A DNA stretch of 64,000 nt from Sarcophilus harrisii (GCF_902635505.1 NC_045431.1:69986501-70050500); one strand, 5' to 3'; numbered from the stretch's first letter, positions 27,438 to 40,344 are shown. The notes: generated by a model from the sequence alone, not told the origin. Numbers and translations: made by a program.

Positions 27438-27693
27438 TTAACAAGTTGGCTTTAATCTGTAAACGCATTATTTTTGCCAAACCTAATCACTGTTTAAATG
27501 TTTGGAGGATTTAAAGGAACACCCCTGTTTTGAATTCCTTTCAAACTTTAAAATTATTTTTATTTTCAAGTTTTTTTTGTACTATGTTTGGTTTTATTTT
27601 TTTTTTTCTGCTAATCTTTTATATTCACTTAAGCTGTAGTACTTTCAGTACTTTTATTCCAAAACTAGTGGGTCTTCTCTACTGGAAATTTTC

Positions 27694-27699
27694 AATAAA
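27694..27699 (+). terminator. SMAD1: SMAD1 polyadenylation signal AATAAA
   Basis: Canonical hexamer about 1.3 kb after the stop codon, followed within 20-40 bases by a T/GT-rich stretch (27,711-27,735) that can serve as the downstream element. It is the only well-placed canonical hexamer I found between the stop codon and 27,800. Confidence 0.85.
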
Positions 27700-27929
27700 C
27701 CTGTCATTGCTTACTTTGATTAAAATTTTGGTGTCATCAATTTTTTTCAACTCCATTTTCATGATCATTCAGGTTTTCTGCTTTTCTGAAATATTTGTGA
27801 ACTAGTCAAGGTGTAATGGTCAACATTTAAGGTAATGGTCCACATCTTCATGTATGGACTAAAATTGATGCTTAAAATTTGTAAGATATAGAGATGGATG
27901 AAAGGACTGGGGAAGTATTCTCCCTCCCT

Positions 27930-28045
27930 CAACCCTTATTATTTTATAGATGAAGAAATCTAGCTCCAGAAAGATGGGTCACAGGTAGTAAATTGTAGAA
28001 TTGGGATTTGAGCCTTGGTTTTCCAGTTCCAAATTCAAAGTAATT
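27930..28045 (-). repeat. MIR-type SINE, antisense
   Basis: 'attattttatagatgaagaa' and 'gggtcacaggtagtaaattg' with 'ttgggatttgagccttggtt'. Confidence 0.65.
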
Positions 28046-28117
28046 TCTACTACTGAGAAAAAAGCATTGGATCATGAAAGGGGTAGGGTATTCTGTAGTT
28101 TGCTTGGATTTGGGATG

Positions 28118-28140
28118 GATTTTTTTTTTTTTTTTTTTTT
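28118..28140 (+). repeat. Poly(T) run
   Basis: About 22 T. No L1 or SINE body is recognisable next to it. Confidence 0.9.
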
Positions 28141-28334
28141 AGTACAATTTACAAATCTACTGGCAGGTTTAGAATTACTAATTGAGAACTTCAGGTGTAT
28201 GTATTTCAGTGCTGATTAGTGACTTGTTCTTAATATACTTCATTATGAATTTGAGAAAGATTGGGGATAAGAAATGAGTGAGATGAATCCAGAGGAGATA
28301 AGTGTTTGTCTCTGCCTGCATGAAGCACCAAGTT

Positions 28335-28352
28335 AAAAAAAAAAAAAAAAAA
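28335..28352 (+). repeat. Poly(A) run
   Basis: About 18 A, without a recognisable retroelement body upstream. Confidence 0.85.
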
Positions 28353-28789
28353 GCAGCGGTTTCTTAATTCACTTTAAAAATGTAGCCATACCTGGAGATA
28401 TTTCTGAATATATTTTCGCAACTGATCTGAGATGTGGAGATTGATGCAAGTTTGCATGACCTGAAGAGGTAATTAAAATAGGAAGGCCTAAAACTGGACT
28501 ATCTAGAGGCAAAAGCTGTATGGAAAAGAATCAATGGAGATCGATCTCTCTCTCTCGATTGGGAAAGAATTGCTGACTTCTTAGTATCATATTCCTGAAT
28601 CGATTTTTAAGAGTATAATTTTTGAAATCAGAGAATTTGAAACCTACCAAATACCTCAAATAATCTGCTATCTGATACCAATGAATTTGGGGTTTTTTTT
28701 GTGGGGGGAAACCTCTTTATTCCTATTAACTTTCATCTTGATTTGTCCTGACATTTTTGTCTTTTGAAATATATTTGGTTTTTAATTGG

Positions 28790-29255
28790 CTAATCCTATA
28801 TATTAGTTATGCCTCCTGGCTTTCTTTCATCTACACATCTGATAAGCATGATACTCATGCCTTTAAGTCATTGATAAAGTGAATAACTCAAGAGCCAAAC
28901 AGATACCTGCAGAACTACTGGAGATGTTCCGGTTGACACAAAATCATAAATCACTGTTAACTTTGAGCCTGATTATTCAACCAGTTCCAAATCTACCCAT
29001 CTGTACAATTATCTAGTCCACATCTTTTTGTTTTGGTTTCCCAAGAATATCTTGAAAAACTTTTTCAAGTGCTTTGCTAGGATGGAAATCTATTTTACCG
29101 CCTTTGTAAAGAGGAAAAGGAAGGGGATCATAGATGCCAGATGTTATGTGGCGTAGCATTCTAGTTAACTTCAGTAAAACAAGGAAAAGGGTAAAATATA
29201 AGTAAACTAGTTATTGAATTTCTTAGATTTCCAAGTCTAGTAACCCTGCTGAAAA
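28790..29255 (-). repeat. CR1-clade (L3-like) LINE, antisense
   Basis: Reading on the plus strand, 'catctgataagcatgatact', 'cattgataaagtgaataact', 'aaccagttccaaatctaccc', 'atctagtccacatcttttt' and 'agtctagtaaccctgctgaa' reproduce in order the antisense end of a CR1/L3 reverse-transcriptase gene. Highly diverged, hence ancient; no open frame. Confidence 0.75.
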
Positions 29256-29559
29256 GGTGGGTCTGAATATCACCTAGCCCTGGGCAAGTTATGTAAGGAC
29301 TCTGGAGGAGATATTTCTTGATGACCTGGAGTTCTTTCTGGTGCTCATTCTATGATGCTCTGATCTAGAAGGAATTTGGGGCAATAATGGAAAGAAAATT
29401 ACAATCGGCTCTTTGAAGATTGCCTGGAAAGGCAAAAATGTGCATAGTGTTAAGCTCCATGTTAAAATAGTAATCTCTTGTTAATTGCAGGCTTCCAACT
29501 GGAGCCAATTCTGTGGATTACAATGAGGTTTTGTGTTATCTTCCTTCCCACCCAGTCGA

Positions 29560-30715
29560 CAGCAGCTTCTTCCTGCTTGTGGGATGTTTGGATGTAACTT
29601 TTAGTTACATATTGGATCACTATATTGTGTGATTCCTTCACCCTCCCACCCTTATCATTCCCATATGTTTTGTCTTTGCTTTGGTCCCCATTTTACTGGG
29701 TGAGATTTTATCTTTGCTCTAAAGATAATCTCTGCTTTATAGATGAGCCCTGAGCTCTCTTTCATGTCTTTCTGGTCTTAAGACAACTAAAGAGAAGAGC
29801 TTCATTCATCATATGGTCCTGAGATTATGTGACTGGCTTTTTGTGTCCCTGAATGTGTGAATTTTCATGTGATTTGCCAACTGTGCTTGAGCCCGCTTTA
29901 AAATGTGTGGATCTGAACCTCTTTTGCTTTGGGAAAGGTGTTATTTTTGCCTCCTTCTCTCACGGCTGTTTTCACTGCAGAAGCGGTCCAACCTGGATCC
30001 CGTTCTGCCATACCAGTTCATTGGTTTTCCAGTCACTTCCAGCACACCCGTTAACACTTGCCTCTTGGCTTTTATTTCTCTCCTATATTAGCACATCCCT
30101 GCTCTTTCTTTGGTCAGCAAGGGTTACTTTGCTAGTCTGATTCGCTAGCTGCTGTTCAGGACATTGAAGCCTCTTAGGTTGTTTCTGGAGATTCATGATT
30201 CATATCTGTGTAAACTGGCAGGCACTTTACCCTGGGCCTCTGCCTAAGTACACAGCAGAGTCTACCGTTACCAGGCTCGCTATATTAATATCTCCCTCGT
30301 ATTTCTAGTAAAAGCCATCTGCTAAAGTTCCCACTAACCCTTCCTCACCTCCACCTTATACTCAAGAGACTAAAATTGATGTAGATTCTTTTAAAAAAGA
30401 ATGGAAAAATAAGTGAATTTAACATTTATAAGGGATATAATTTCATTTAAGCATAAGGTTTTCATCTGGGCTACAGAAATTTTTCCAAAGATAATCTCCA
30501 CTTTATAGATTAGCCCTGAATACCCTTCCATGTCAGAACTGATTTTTTTGATTTTTAAGAAAGCCCTCAGAGATGCTAACAAGAGTTCTGATATTTATCT
30601 TAAAAATGAGGGGAGATGATGATGATCGTTCTACAGACTTATGAGCATCTATATTTCAGGAGGTTTTAAACATATATATTAGATAGCTGATTTTTTTTTT
30701 CTTAAAAATATGTTT
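29560..30715. other. Unique intergenic sequence downstream of SMAD1
   Basis: About 1.1 kb with no repeat that I can name and a rise in GC content, clearest at 29,850-30,350. Open frames of 60 to 95 codons occur on the plus strand, but nothing in them is recognisable. Its repeat-free state next to a developmental regulator makes it a candidate enhancer; this is inference only. Confidence 0.5.
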
Positions 30716-30721
30716 AAAAAA

Positions 30722-30832
30722 AATGGCACAGTGGATAGAACACCACGTTGGAGTCAGGAGGAATGTGGTATTTAATGCTAGCCGTGTGACCCTAGGCAAG
30801 TCACCCAATTGCCTTACCTTCCCCTCAAAAAA
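30722..30832 (+). repeat. WSINE-type marsupial SINE (short form)
   Basis: 'atggcacagtggatagaaca ... gagtcaggaggaatgtg ... gccgtgtgaccctaggcaag' is the sense head and core without the Mar1 tail. Confidence 0.75.
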
Positions 30833-30879
30833 TTTATATGTGAAAGATTGTTCTTAACTCTCAAAACACATTGAGAAGC

Positions 30880-31125
30880 TCATAGATCCAATTCACTTCA
30901 TAGTAGATGGATCACCAGACCTGGCAGGAAGACCGGAATTAAAATTCAGCCTCAGACACAGCTGTATGATTCTGAGCAAGTCATTTAACCCAGTTTGTCT
31001 CAGTTTCCTCATGTGTAAAATGAATTGAAGATGGAAATAAATCACTCTAGTATATTTGCTAAAGAAAATCCCAAATAAGGTCACAAAGAATCAGACACAA
31101 CTAACCATCTAAAAAACAACAGACT
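30880..31125 (+). repeat. Mar1-type SINE
   Basis: Sense core 'cagcctcagacacagctgta', 'cagtttcctcatgtgtaaaa', tail 'aatcccaaataaggtcacaa' and terminal 'aaaaacaaca'. Confidence 0.82.
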
Positions 31126-31129
31126 TTTT

Positions 31130-32660
31130 AATGTACCTGCAGGTATTCTTATAAATACATACAAGTGGTTTCAAATTTAGATCACATGTAGCAAGGGAGA
31201 TAATTCCTAACTCTGGTTACTAGAATCTTTTTCTCCTCTTTGTGGAAGACTTATGAAATTCTCCTGAGGCATAATGGGGATGCCTAGAAGGAGCTTCTGG
31301 AATCCTTGTAGAGTCTTGAGTTAGTAGGACAGTTTGAAAGTAATGTATAATCTATTTTAAAGTAAGCATGATAAAATGACAGTTTGGAGTTTAATGTGAA
31401 ATCATCTTTTGTGTTTTCTATATGTGGAAAGTATTCAGAATATTTAAAATTTAAATCTTCTCAAACTCCAAGTCCCACTCATCAAAAAAATCAGATTTTA
31501 TTATTATTATTTTTTTTTTAGTATTGGTCAACTTAGAAAAATAAGAATTATTTTACATAAAACAGATTGCAGAAACTAATTAAATATGATTTTAAAACTG
31601 ATTTGGACAGATGCTTTAAAATTCTTCTTTTTTTGACTCTGATTTTCATCTTTTCATTTTATTTTAAGCAGATTTAAACATCTGCTATGTGGAGGACTCA
31701 CCTCAAGTCCTATATGTTGGGCCTGAGTTTTCTTCTCTCTGCTTTTTTAAAAAATAGGGTTGGGGGTGAGGATTGGTCTTGACTCACTGTATTGTCATCC
31801 AGGAAAAACCCAAGAGGTGAGTGTAAGGGAGATAAAACTCAGTCAATTTTTTTTTATCATGTTTTTTATTATCATGTTCCAAATCCCAAAGAGCTTACAT
31901 TAGCTTTTTATACCTAGAGTCATTAGGTCTTCAAAGGACTTTATGGGCATAATCTCATCATCTGGATATATTGCAATATAGATTCTTCATTGATAAAATT
32001 GAGAGGGTTAGAGAGACTAGTTTTCTCAATTGTGGTCCATAGCTGGGTGGGGTTTATGAGGGACAGTTGGGACACAAAGTTCTCTGGGTGGGAGGCATGA
32101 GCAATGGCCAAAATTACTGTATGTGTAGGGGATGTTTCTGTCACAAAATATATCCATTATTCAGAAGAAAACAGTCCAATTCAAAGGCAACAAAAGGGAA
32201 AACCAACAAAATTCACTCTAACTGATCAGAATGGCAGGATAGCATGTTGTGACTGGGGCCCTAGAAACATGCAGCAGGGAATCATGAATCACCAATCTTC
32301 CTTTTACAGTTGTTGGGCAAATCTTGCCAGAAGAGAGGAGGATGAGTGTTGATTTACTGCCTCCAACCTGCCATCCTGATGTGAGTAGGATAAGAATCCA
32401 CATTTTCCCCTGTGTAAATAAACATCAGAGGCTCACCAGTGGTCAGCCTCCGGAACAGTGGCTATTACTCTCAAGGGCCCCTCCAGTTCTAGGTCACCGT
32501 ACCTTAGTCCCAGGTTTCCCATCTACCTGTAGGGAGAGAGGTTGGGCAAGGGTGCTGAGTCCCCAATAGATTCATTTCTCAGGGTTAAGGTGAGCATCCC
32601 ACTAGTTCCTATAATTAACTAGCCTATCCTGGCATGAAGGTATAAAGATTTGGGGGACCA
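31130..32660. other. Intergenic stretch, little recognised
   Basis: I see a poly(T) and ATT run near 31,500-31,520, and a possible MIR scrap near 31,925-31,965. From 32,100 to 32,570 the sequence is non-repetitive to my eye, with higher GC near 32,420-32,560. I do not recognise it, and the short frames there are not supported. Confidence 0.4.
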
Positions 32661-32689
32661 GCTATAGCTTTCATGTTTTCTGTTTCACT

Positions 32690-32945
32690 TTTAAAAAGAG
32701 GAGTCAGACCATGATTTTTTTTTCTTTCCCCTTTTGATCTGGTTTTTCTTGGGTAGATGATAAATATGGAAATATATTTAGGAGAATTGCACACATATAT
32801 ATATATCCCAGACTTGCTGTCTGGGAGAGGGTGGGGAGGAAGGAGGGAGAAAAATTTGGAACATAAGGTTTTGCAAAAGTAAATGAATGTGAAAACTATC
32901 TTTGCATGTATTTGGGGAAAAAAAGACTATTAAAATAAATAAGTG
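32690..32945 (+). repeat. L1 3' end with A-rich tail
   Basis: Ends with 'gagagggtggggaggaagga', 'aacataaggttttgcaaaag' and 'ctttgcatgtatttggggaa', then the AATAAA-like tail (32,925-32,945). Sense marsupial L1, 5' truncated. Confidence 0.8.
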
Positions 32946-32949
32946 CTAG

Positions 32950-33112
32950 GATCATTAAAAGAAAAAAAGGAGTCAGAAAACTTGAGTTCTGATCCTGGAT
33001 GTCTTTGAGCTAGTCACTTATCCCCTTTGTGGCCTCAGTTCCCTTAGCCATAAAATGGAAGTGTTGAACTAGAAGACCTGTGTCATTCCCTTTCTAAATC
33101 TTTGATCTGTGA
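32950..33112 (+). repeat. MIR-type SINE, sense
   Basis: 'gagttctgatcctggatgtc', 'gagctagtcacttatcccct' and 'ttagccataaaatggaagtg'. Directly behind the L1 end. Confidence 0.7.
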
Positions 33113-33119
33113 ATACCCA

Positions 33120-34090
33120 GAAAGTACCCTTAATATGGGGTGGGGTGGGGTAATTGTCTCCTTGGAGGCACAATAAGTGAATCTTCCACCTTCTACTCAA
33201 GGTACTCTACTGTCTTCAAAAAACTCCACTCCACGTTCAGGTTACTCTATGGGTCCATGATCCTATATAACTCATGAGTCCCCATCAATGTGTTTACTTT
33301 TTAATAGTGAGCCAGAGGCAGTAAAGGCATTTTTTTGAAATGGTATGTTAGGAAGGCTAGGAATTAAACTATTATATCATTTGTATAGAAAACTCCCAGA
33401 TGATAAACCAAGAGACTTGACCTGAGAAGTCAAATTAATTTTGAAGATATATCCAAAGAAATATGACAGCCTCTACATTTCATTGATTGTAATCACCCCA
33501 GAGTAGAATTTATGTCTATATCACTTAGCTATTCGATGACAAAATCCAAAACTATTTTTAAAAAACATCAATTAAGAACAAGAAGAATCCGCTCAACCAA
33601 ATAAACAACGAAGCATGAAAGTCCAAACTTCAAGAAACTATTTGTGGATTCCACAGAACTTCACCCTTTAAAGATTTGCCAGATCTCTCAGATTTGTCTT
33701 AAATGATTCAGATGTTGAAATTTTTGGAAGCACTTTCCAAAAGCCTTAGAAAGTAGATTCTGACTTCCCCATGGCAGTATCCCAGCCAAGACCTTATCCG
33801 AGAAGCTCATGTAATCTTCCATCTCATTGAGCAATAGTATTACTTCTCTTTGGTTTTTCAGAACTTGAAAGTCATTTCAGAAGAACAGAAGATCAGAAGC
33901 CTGATTTTTGAAAGAGTATCTTTTTTTGTATTTATTCCTGATGACATTTGGCCCTAAGCAAGGCACATAGTAGACAGACATTCAAATAATAATCCTTAAT
34001 GGAAACTATGACCTTCCACCAATACCATCTGTGCAAGGAAAATTTTCAAAATCTGTTCCCACGGAGAACAATTTGGTTTACATTTCAACG
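33120..34090. other. Intergenic stretch, nothing recognised
   Basis: AT-rich sequence with a G-rich run near 33,134-33,152. No repeat family or exon that I can support. Confidence 0.4.
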
Positions 34091-34094
34091 CCCT

Positions 34095-34300
34095 CGTGTT
34101 TTGAATCATAGGATGAGAGACTACAGATTTAGAAATGGAAAGAGCTAAGAAGTCATCTAGTCATTTGATTGATTAGGGAATAGGTCCAAAAAGGTTGAGT
34201 GATTTCCCTAAGATTATAGAGGAAATGACAGTCAGGATTTTAATGCAGCACCTCTGCCTCTAAGCCCAGTGTTCTTTCCACCACATCATGCATTCAGTTA
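34095..34300 (-). repeat. MIR-type SINE, antisense
   Basis: 'catctagtcatttgattgat', 'ggttgagtgatttccctaag' and 'aatgcagcacctctgcctct' fit an antisense MIR. Confidence 0.65.
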
Positions 34301-35479
34301 TAATCCTTTTCTCATAGTTAATGTTCATTCAACAAGTATTTATTAAGTGCTTATTATGTGATAGGCATATAATGTTAACATACATGTGATATATCAACAC
34401 ATGCGTGTGATACTATAACCTGTATTAACATTTATGATAACACATGTTAAAGTACACACACAAAACCAAAACAATTCCTGAAAATAAGAAGCTTGATGCA
34501 ACTAATATGTCCACAAAAAGATAAATGCAAAAGAGAGTACAATCATTCTAAAGTCATTTGCAAGCCAGGGAGGATATTAATAATTGAAAGGACCAAGACA
34601 ACTTTCAAGGAGAAGCCTTAGCTCCTACTACATTTGTTCTGGTTTCTCACTATAACTTTTATTATATTTTTTTCAGAAAATCTTATATTTTATTTTTGGA
34701 TCACCTTTTGTAATAGACCAGACCTGTCTTGTCTTAGAATTGAGATGCAAGACTAGAGTGAAATGAGAGACTCATAGTCCATCTAACCATTAGCAAAAAT
34801 TGATTTACTTAGTAGAAGGTGGCACCTGAGCAAGAAGGGACTGTATTCCAGGTGTATACAAAGGTACGAAGGTAGGATGTCCATCTTGATCTGCTCCACA
34901 TTGTTGCTAAAAGAAGTATGAGGTCTCCTGGCTTTTTTAGAGTTAAAACTTTTTCCTCACTCCTTATCTTCACTGACATTAATTATACAAAAATTTAGAT
35001 GACCACCAATGGCATAAGGAAGATTGCAAAGGGTTATAGTCAGGAAGTAAAACAATGTAAGCAAAGACCGATCATTTTTGACTGGTCACCAAGAGAAGCA
35101 CACCCCTTTTTGAATGTCTCTTTTCCCTCTAAGGATTGTCTCTGATCTCCTTCCCAATCTTAAAACTAAGGAGCATTCTTTAATTCTGAGTTTTTCTTGA
35201 CCTTCTAAAACTCTTGAAACTGTGGATCTTCTCTTTGACTTCAAGGGACGCTGACCATACTTGGTATACATCATTTCTCTCTGACCACCTCAGTATAACT
35301 CACTAATGAGTCAGCATCCGTATAATTTTAAAAATATCCCCAAAATGTATATTGTCATCAATGGACTTTCTACAACCTAGTAACTAATCTTAGAGATGTT
35401 CATGAAGTTCAGTAGCACAAATTATGATGATGTTTATTATCAGAGGCAGGTACAGGAAGCCTCTGGACAGTATGCTCAA

Positions 35480-35675
35480 TTTAAAGCACTAAATTTAGAG
35501 TGCTGAGAGACTTCGATTTGAATCATAGTTCTGCTACTTGCTACCTTGCTAGTATTCCTGGGTAGATCACTTGGTAACTTTTAAGCAACTCAATTTCTTC
35601 AACCAATAAATTAAGAGAGTTGACTAAATTGCCTCCGAGGTTCTTTCCAATTCTAGATCTACTGTTCTATCATAA
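35480..35675 (+). repeat. MIR-type SINE, sense
   Basis: 'cgatttgaatcatagttctg', 'gggtagatcacttggtaact' and 'tccgaggttctttccaattc'. Confidence 0.65.
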
Positions 35676-35844
35676 ATGTAGTTCTTCTAGGTCACATAAA
35701 CAAATCTATCCTGCTTCCAAGTGATGAAAATCCCTCAAACACTTAGTGACAGTGTTTCAACCTTTCCTCTTTTCCTCCAACATTTTTTCCCTTCTCTAGA
35801 TCTTCTAGATCTAGATCCTCAGGTTATATATAAAAAATTTTTTT

Positions 35845-36130
35845 TATAAAAATTTCATTTTCCCTCACTAATAAGTTTTATTTTCTCTTCACTTCCCTAC
35901 CATAGGAGGAGGGAAAAAAAAGAAAGAAAACCCTTTAATAAACAGATGTAGACAAGCAAAACAAACTTCCACATTGGCCCCATCCATTTTGAGATCCATT
36001 CAGCATCCTGAATCCATCCTTCCTCTGGCAGGAGAAGGTAAGCAGTGTTCATCAGTCAGGTGGTGTGGCCTTTTACCATTCTCAACTTTTCTTATTATTC
36101 TCTATTTTATTTGCATCATTCCAAAAACAT
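35845..36130 (-). repeat. L1-type LINE 3' UTR fragment, variant A
   Basis: 'aaaccctttaataaacagat', 'caagcaaaacaaacttccac', 'gagatccattcagcatcctg' and 'ggagaaggtaagcagtgttc' follow the variant A order. Confidence 0.65.
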
Positions 36131-36449
36131 GAGATATATACAGTGCTCCAGATATAGTTCTGTATATAATATTTCTTATGGTAAACGAATAGAACTGTAT
36201 TAAGTTAGCAGTTCACTGTAACTTCAGATGAATTGTGAGCTAGACCAAGGGTCAGCAAATACAATAGGAGGATCCTGTTTTTCACTGATTCACTAATTTT
36301 TTTTTTTCATTTTTAAATACAATAAAATTTTGTTTTAAAATGTAAAGACTATTTTGCTGCAAGCTGGACTTGACTACTTTGAGGACCCCTGATCCAGACC
36401 ATCTTGTACATGTAAAGTCAACTTTTTTAAACCAATTATAAGATTTTAC

Positions 36450-37195
36450 TTTTATTCCTACCTAACTTCACCTTCCTAAATTTGGTACAGAGTTCTTGTC
36501 TGTCAAGATCTTTTTTGTACTCTAAATCTGTCACCAGAGTGTTAACTATGCTTTCCACTTTTATGTCATTTGCAAATCTGATAATCAAACCATCTGCATT
36601 CCGCCCTCCCTCTCCCTCCAGGTAACTGCTAAAATATTGTGATTAGAGAGCTAAGCACAAAATCCTTGAGACACCTAGATACCTTCCTCTGTGCTAACAT
36701 TAAACACTAATGGACCTTCTTTACATATAGTCACTGGATCAGTTCCCAATATTACTAATTACATTACCACTATGGAGTATGTGTTTCTCCATTTTTCCAC
36801 AAAAAATAATATGAGAGAAATTTTCTACAGTTTTGTTAACGTCAAGGTAACATTCTCCTAATCTATTAGCCTAGTAACCAGGAGGTTTCTTTGTGATTAC
36901 TCCTTTCTTTTCTAGATGATTTCTAGCCAACTTTAAAATTGTAACATTCAAAAATTCTGCAGAAATCTAAGGTAATCCCCATTTCTCTTCTCTTTTCTTT
37001 TGAAAATCAGAAACCTTTCTTTGTACAAGACTTCTGCCTGGATTTCATAGTTTTTTCAAAGGTTATTGGAGTGACTCAGCAATTATTTCTGCCATCCTTT
37101 CAGTACCTGGTGAAGTAATTTGTCTGGGCCTAATGCTTTGAATTTAGCATGGGTATCTAGGTACTCTTTTATTATCTTCTTGCTTGGGAGGGAAT
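36450..37195 (-). repeat. CR1-clade (L3-like) LINE, antisense (~0.75 kb)
   Basis: On the plus strand, 'ttatgtcatttgcaaatctg', 'gagagctaagcacaaaatcc', 'attagcctagtaaccaggag' and 'tgaagtaatttgtctgggcc' retain the order of the antisense CR1/L3 end. No frame survives. The longest ancient LINE piece in the window. Confidence 0.75.
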
Positions 37196-37221
37196 TTTGA
37201 TCTAAGTTAACATGTGATGAA

Positions 37222-37388
37222 TTTGGAAGAAGAGAATATGAATTCAAATCCAAAGTGATCCACTTCCTGTGTGGCTTTAAGCAAACTATTTAACTTTTCT
37301 AGGTCTCTGTTTCCCCATCTGTAAAATAAAAGACTTGGTTAAAATGTCTACAAAGATTCCTTCCAACTCTAAATCTCTGATCCTATGA
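37222..37388 (+). repeat. MIR-type SINE, sense
   Basis: 'gaattcaaatccaaagtgat', 'tttaagcaaactatttaact' and 'tgtttccccatctgtaaaat'. Confidence 0.7.
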
Positions 37389-37612
37389 ACTTCTGTATCA
37401 ATTCTATAGTAGTCTTTTTAGTTTTGTTCATTCCAATCCAAAGATGAGACAAAGGCAAAAAAACAGGTATACTCTTCCTTCTCTCAGATGCCCATCATCA
37501 CTGTTCTAACAGTGGTTCTTTCTTTTTTTGAGCCTTTTTCCCCCTAAAATGTAGCACACACACAAAAAAAGCCCACCAAAACAACCCCTCCTTTTTTTTC
37601 TTAAGTCTATTC

Positions 37613-37790
37613 CAGAGATTCTTAAACTTTTTCCACTCATGACCCCCTTTTTCCCTCAAGAAATTTTTAGGTGACCCTGGATATATAAAATAGGTTTACA
37701 AATTTAACATTTAACGATAACAGATAATTCCACAACCCCCAGGTTCAATTACATGACCTATCTGGGGTTGCAGCCCACAGTTTAAGCTTT
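37613..37790 (+). mobile_element. Non-autonomous hAT (MER5/Charlie-like) element
   Basis: Inverted ends cttaaact (37621-37628) and agtttaag (37779-37786), with 'tttttccactcatgaccccc' and 'ggggttgcagcccacag' between. Third copy in the window. Confidence 0.7.
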
Positions 37791-37799
37791 TTCCTATGC

Positions 37800-40340
37800 C
37801 ATTCTCAGATCTATTCTGACTTGTGGTGTTCCTGACAATACCCTTAGAGAAAATCCATGCTTTTGTTTTCATCCTTCATTACTTGCTTTTCATTCCATCT
37901 TATATATGTGGAAATATTAAAAATTTATTTTTTAGGAAAACTGAGAATATCAAGAAGTAATTATTTTCTGCAGCCTAAAATTTTTTTCAGATTAAGGGAA
38001 CTTTGGAAAAGTCAGTAGAAGAAAAGTTAAGGACACAGATTAAAGGTGATAACCAAATTTAATCTTCCCTGTAAAAAAAGACAGTGCCCTCAGGTAGGTC
38101 TTGGGGCCAATCACTTAAAGTGAGTAATGTCAAATTATGAAAAAATTATTTCTGGCATACTTGTGCTAAAACATCAAGTACAGCATTAATGTTTTTTTTT
38201 TCTTTCTCTCAAATATCTATGTACGTATTATATAATTTATATTGCATGTAATATTTAAAAATCCAAGTTGATTGATGAATCCATTATGTTTCAATATTAT
38301 TCTAATTTTTCTTCCTCATAGAACCTTATTTCTCTTTGTGTTTTAAAAATCTCATTCTTTAGCACTTTCTTCCCTTCTGGGCTGATTTCTCCTACAGAAT
38401 TTTAGGCCATTAGGGCTATTTATCCGTTTTGTGAACCCTTTGAAATCTACTTCCTTAAACTCCAAGGTGCATATCAGACTATGCTTGGCTTTCTTATCTT
38501 TTTCTATCATAGATGCTAAGATGAAGGGGGTCACTTTCCCTCAAGGTTGTTACTTAGAGTCCAACCTTTGAAGATAGCTACTTCAAGAGATTTCTCAGGA
38601 AGGATTGCTCATGGGCAGGTGTCATTTTTTCTTATGAGATTTGTTGTGTTAATTTTATTCTCTTCAATTTAAAAACAAAAGTTTTCCCCCAAAAGGGTCA
38701 TCGACTGTTGCTGAGTTGCTGAAAACTTATTAGATATATCCTAATGTAGGTTTCCAGAATTATAGTTGGGGGCTACAAAAGTGCAAAATCTCTTGATATG
38801 TACCTGGGTATATTTGTGACGTATAAGAGCTTTTTGCATAAAAGTTGTTCTTTAGACTATAAGCTATTTCAGGAGGAGAACTATTTCTATGAATTCTCTT
38901 GTAACTCTCCCCACAGTAAGGTGCTTTGTTTACTATAAGCACTGGTAAATGGAGTTTCCCTGATCAAAAAATGCAACACTGGACCCTTTGAGATTCATTT
39001 AGAAACATCTTGTCAAGATTTCTCTGACAGACTGTTCTTGATTTCCTATCTATCATTTATTCTCCCTCATACTTTCTTCCATTTCTGCCTTTTTTCTTTC
39101 ACTATGCACAGGGTCAATTCCGTGCTGGGTTATGTTCAATACTGGAACAAAATGAGACACCTCTAAGTCATGTGACAGTTAACAAACAGATTTACTTGGG
39201 TATTGCAGAAGGATATTGAACCAGGAAAAGCAATAAAGATGCCTCATATTGATTCAGTTGAATGAAGCTACTTTGCCTACCAAGCTTTGGAATAAGCCTG
39301 GAGCTCTCCGGGGCTGTTTTGTACATAGTTGTCCAGGGAGTGATGTCTGTAGTTTGAATCTTTAGTCTCTTGAGCCATCCAAATCTTAAAGATGGTTTTA
39401 ATATCTTTTAGGAAAAAATAGGCTCACTGTCATAGGGACAGGGGTAAGGAAATTATTCCTTCTATACTTTTCTTCCATTTCTTTCTCCTCACTCGCCTTT
39501 CACTTATCTATTCTTCCTTTCCTTCTTTCCTTCTCTTTCCCTTTCCCCTGTTCTCTTTCCCTCTCCTTTTACTAACTCACTTTGGGAAAATTGGAAAGTA
39601 GCTAATAAAATTCTCTGAGAATTGGCCATCATCCCACTATACAAGCAGCGTAATAAAGCTAAAAAAAGGTAAAAGCTGTTGGGCCTTCTTGTGAATGTGA
39701 TGGCCAATGAGCAGTATCAATAGAAAATTGAGCTAACATAGCCAATGAGTTATTTATTTAATTGAATAAACAGACATTTCTCATTAATGCTGACAACTTA
39801 AATGGGTATATTTAACTTTTTAAAGAAAGAAACATTCAGCAATCCAGTCTGTCTCCTTCCCTCCTAAAATAGAAAAGCAACAAAATCAGTGTATTTGAAT
39901 TTGGTTTAGGGGCAAATATGGATATTTATCATATCCAATTGAACACAAATTAATTGAGACAAATACTACAGTTTTCCTCTTTTCAAGCTCAGCCATAAAA
40001 ACATATAGCCTCTGGTAAATATTGAATTATGTTTCAGGTCAACAGCTCATATGTAATATACATTTTAAAAGATTTCTTTTCCTCGATTTTGATTTTAAAA
40101 TACCATCACCAAAATGAAATTTTAAAATACACTGAATTGCAGTTCCTTTCCATAGGAAATAATAGAATGATGTTTCCACTTATATAAATATAATGGCTCT
40201 CAGTAACAGGTAACCTATACTGAATACAAATGAAACAAAGCATAATCTGACACTGATATTGTAAGAATTTAATTACCTGCAGAATGATGAGTGTTTCTTT
40301 CTGTGTCCAGGATGTATGTGCTGGTTTTAACACTACAACC
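37800..40340. other. Intergenic AT-rich stretch, little recognised
   Basis: About 2.5 kb in which I cannot name a repeat with confidence, and no supported exon. A pyrimidine-rich patch lies at 39,455-39,575. The part near 39,110-39,430 has a higher information content and could be an old element, but I do not recognise it. Confidence 0.4.
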
Positions 40341-40344
40341 TTTA

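Larger units (their letters stand above)
26388..27730 (+). other. SMAD1: SMAD1 3' UTR
   Basis: From the stop codon to the probable cleavage region just past the AATAAA at 27,694. It holds U-rich runs (26,797-26,815 and 27,271-27,288), a G-rich stretch (27,113-27,140) and several miRNA-type sites. Many segments look unique and repeat-free, as expected for a conserved UTR; frames seen on either strand are incidental. The exact cleavage site is not fixed by the sequence. Confidence 0.85.

Noticed and set aside
32100-32570. Possible LTR or old retroelement
   Set aside because: A 'gtaaataaacatcagagg' word looked like a poly(A) region, but no paired ends, duplication or family match could be supported.
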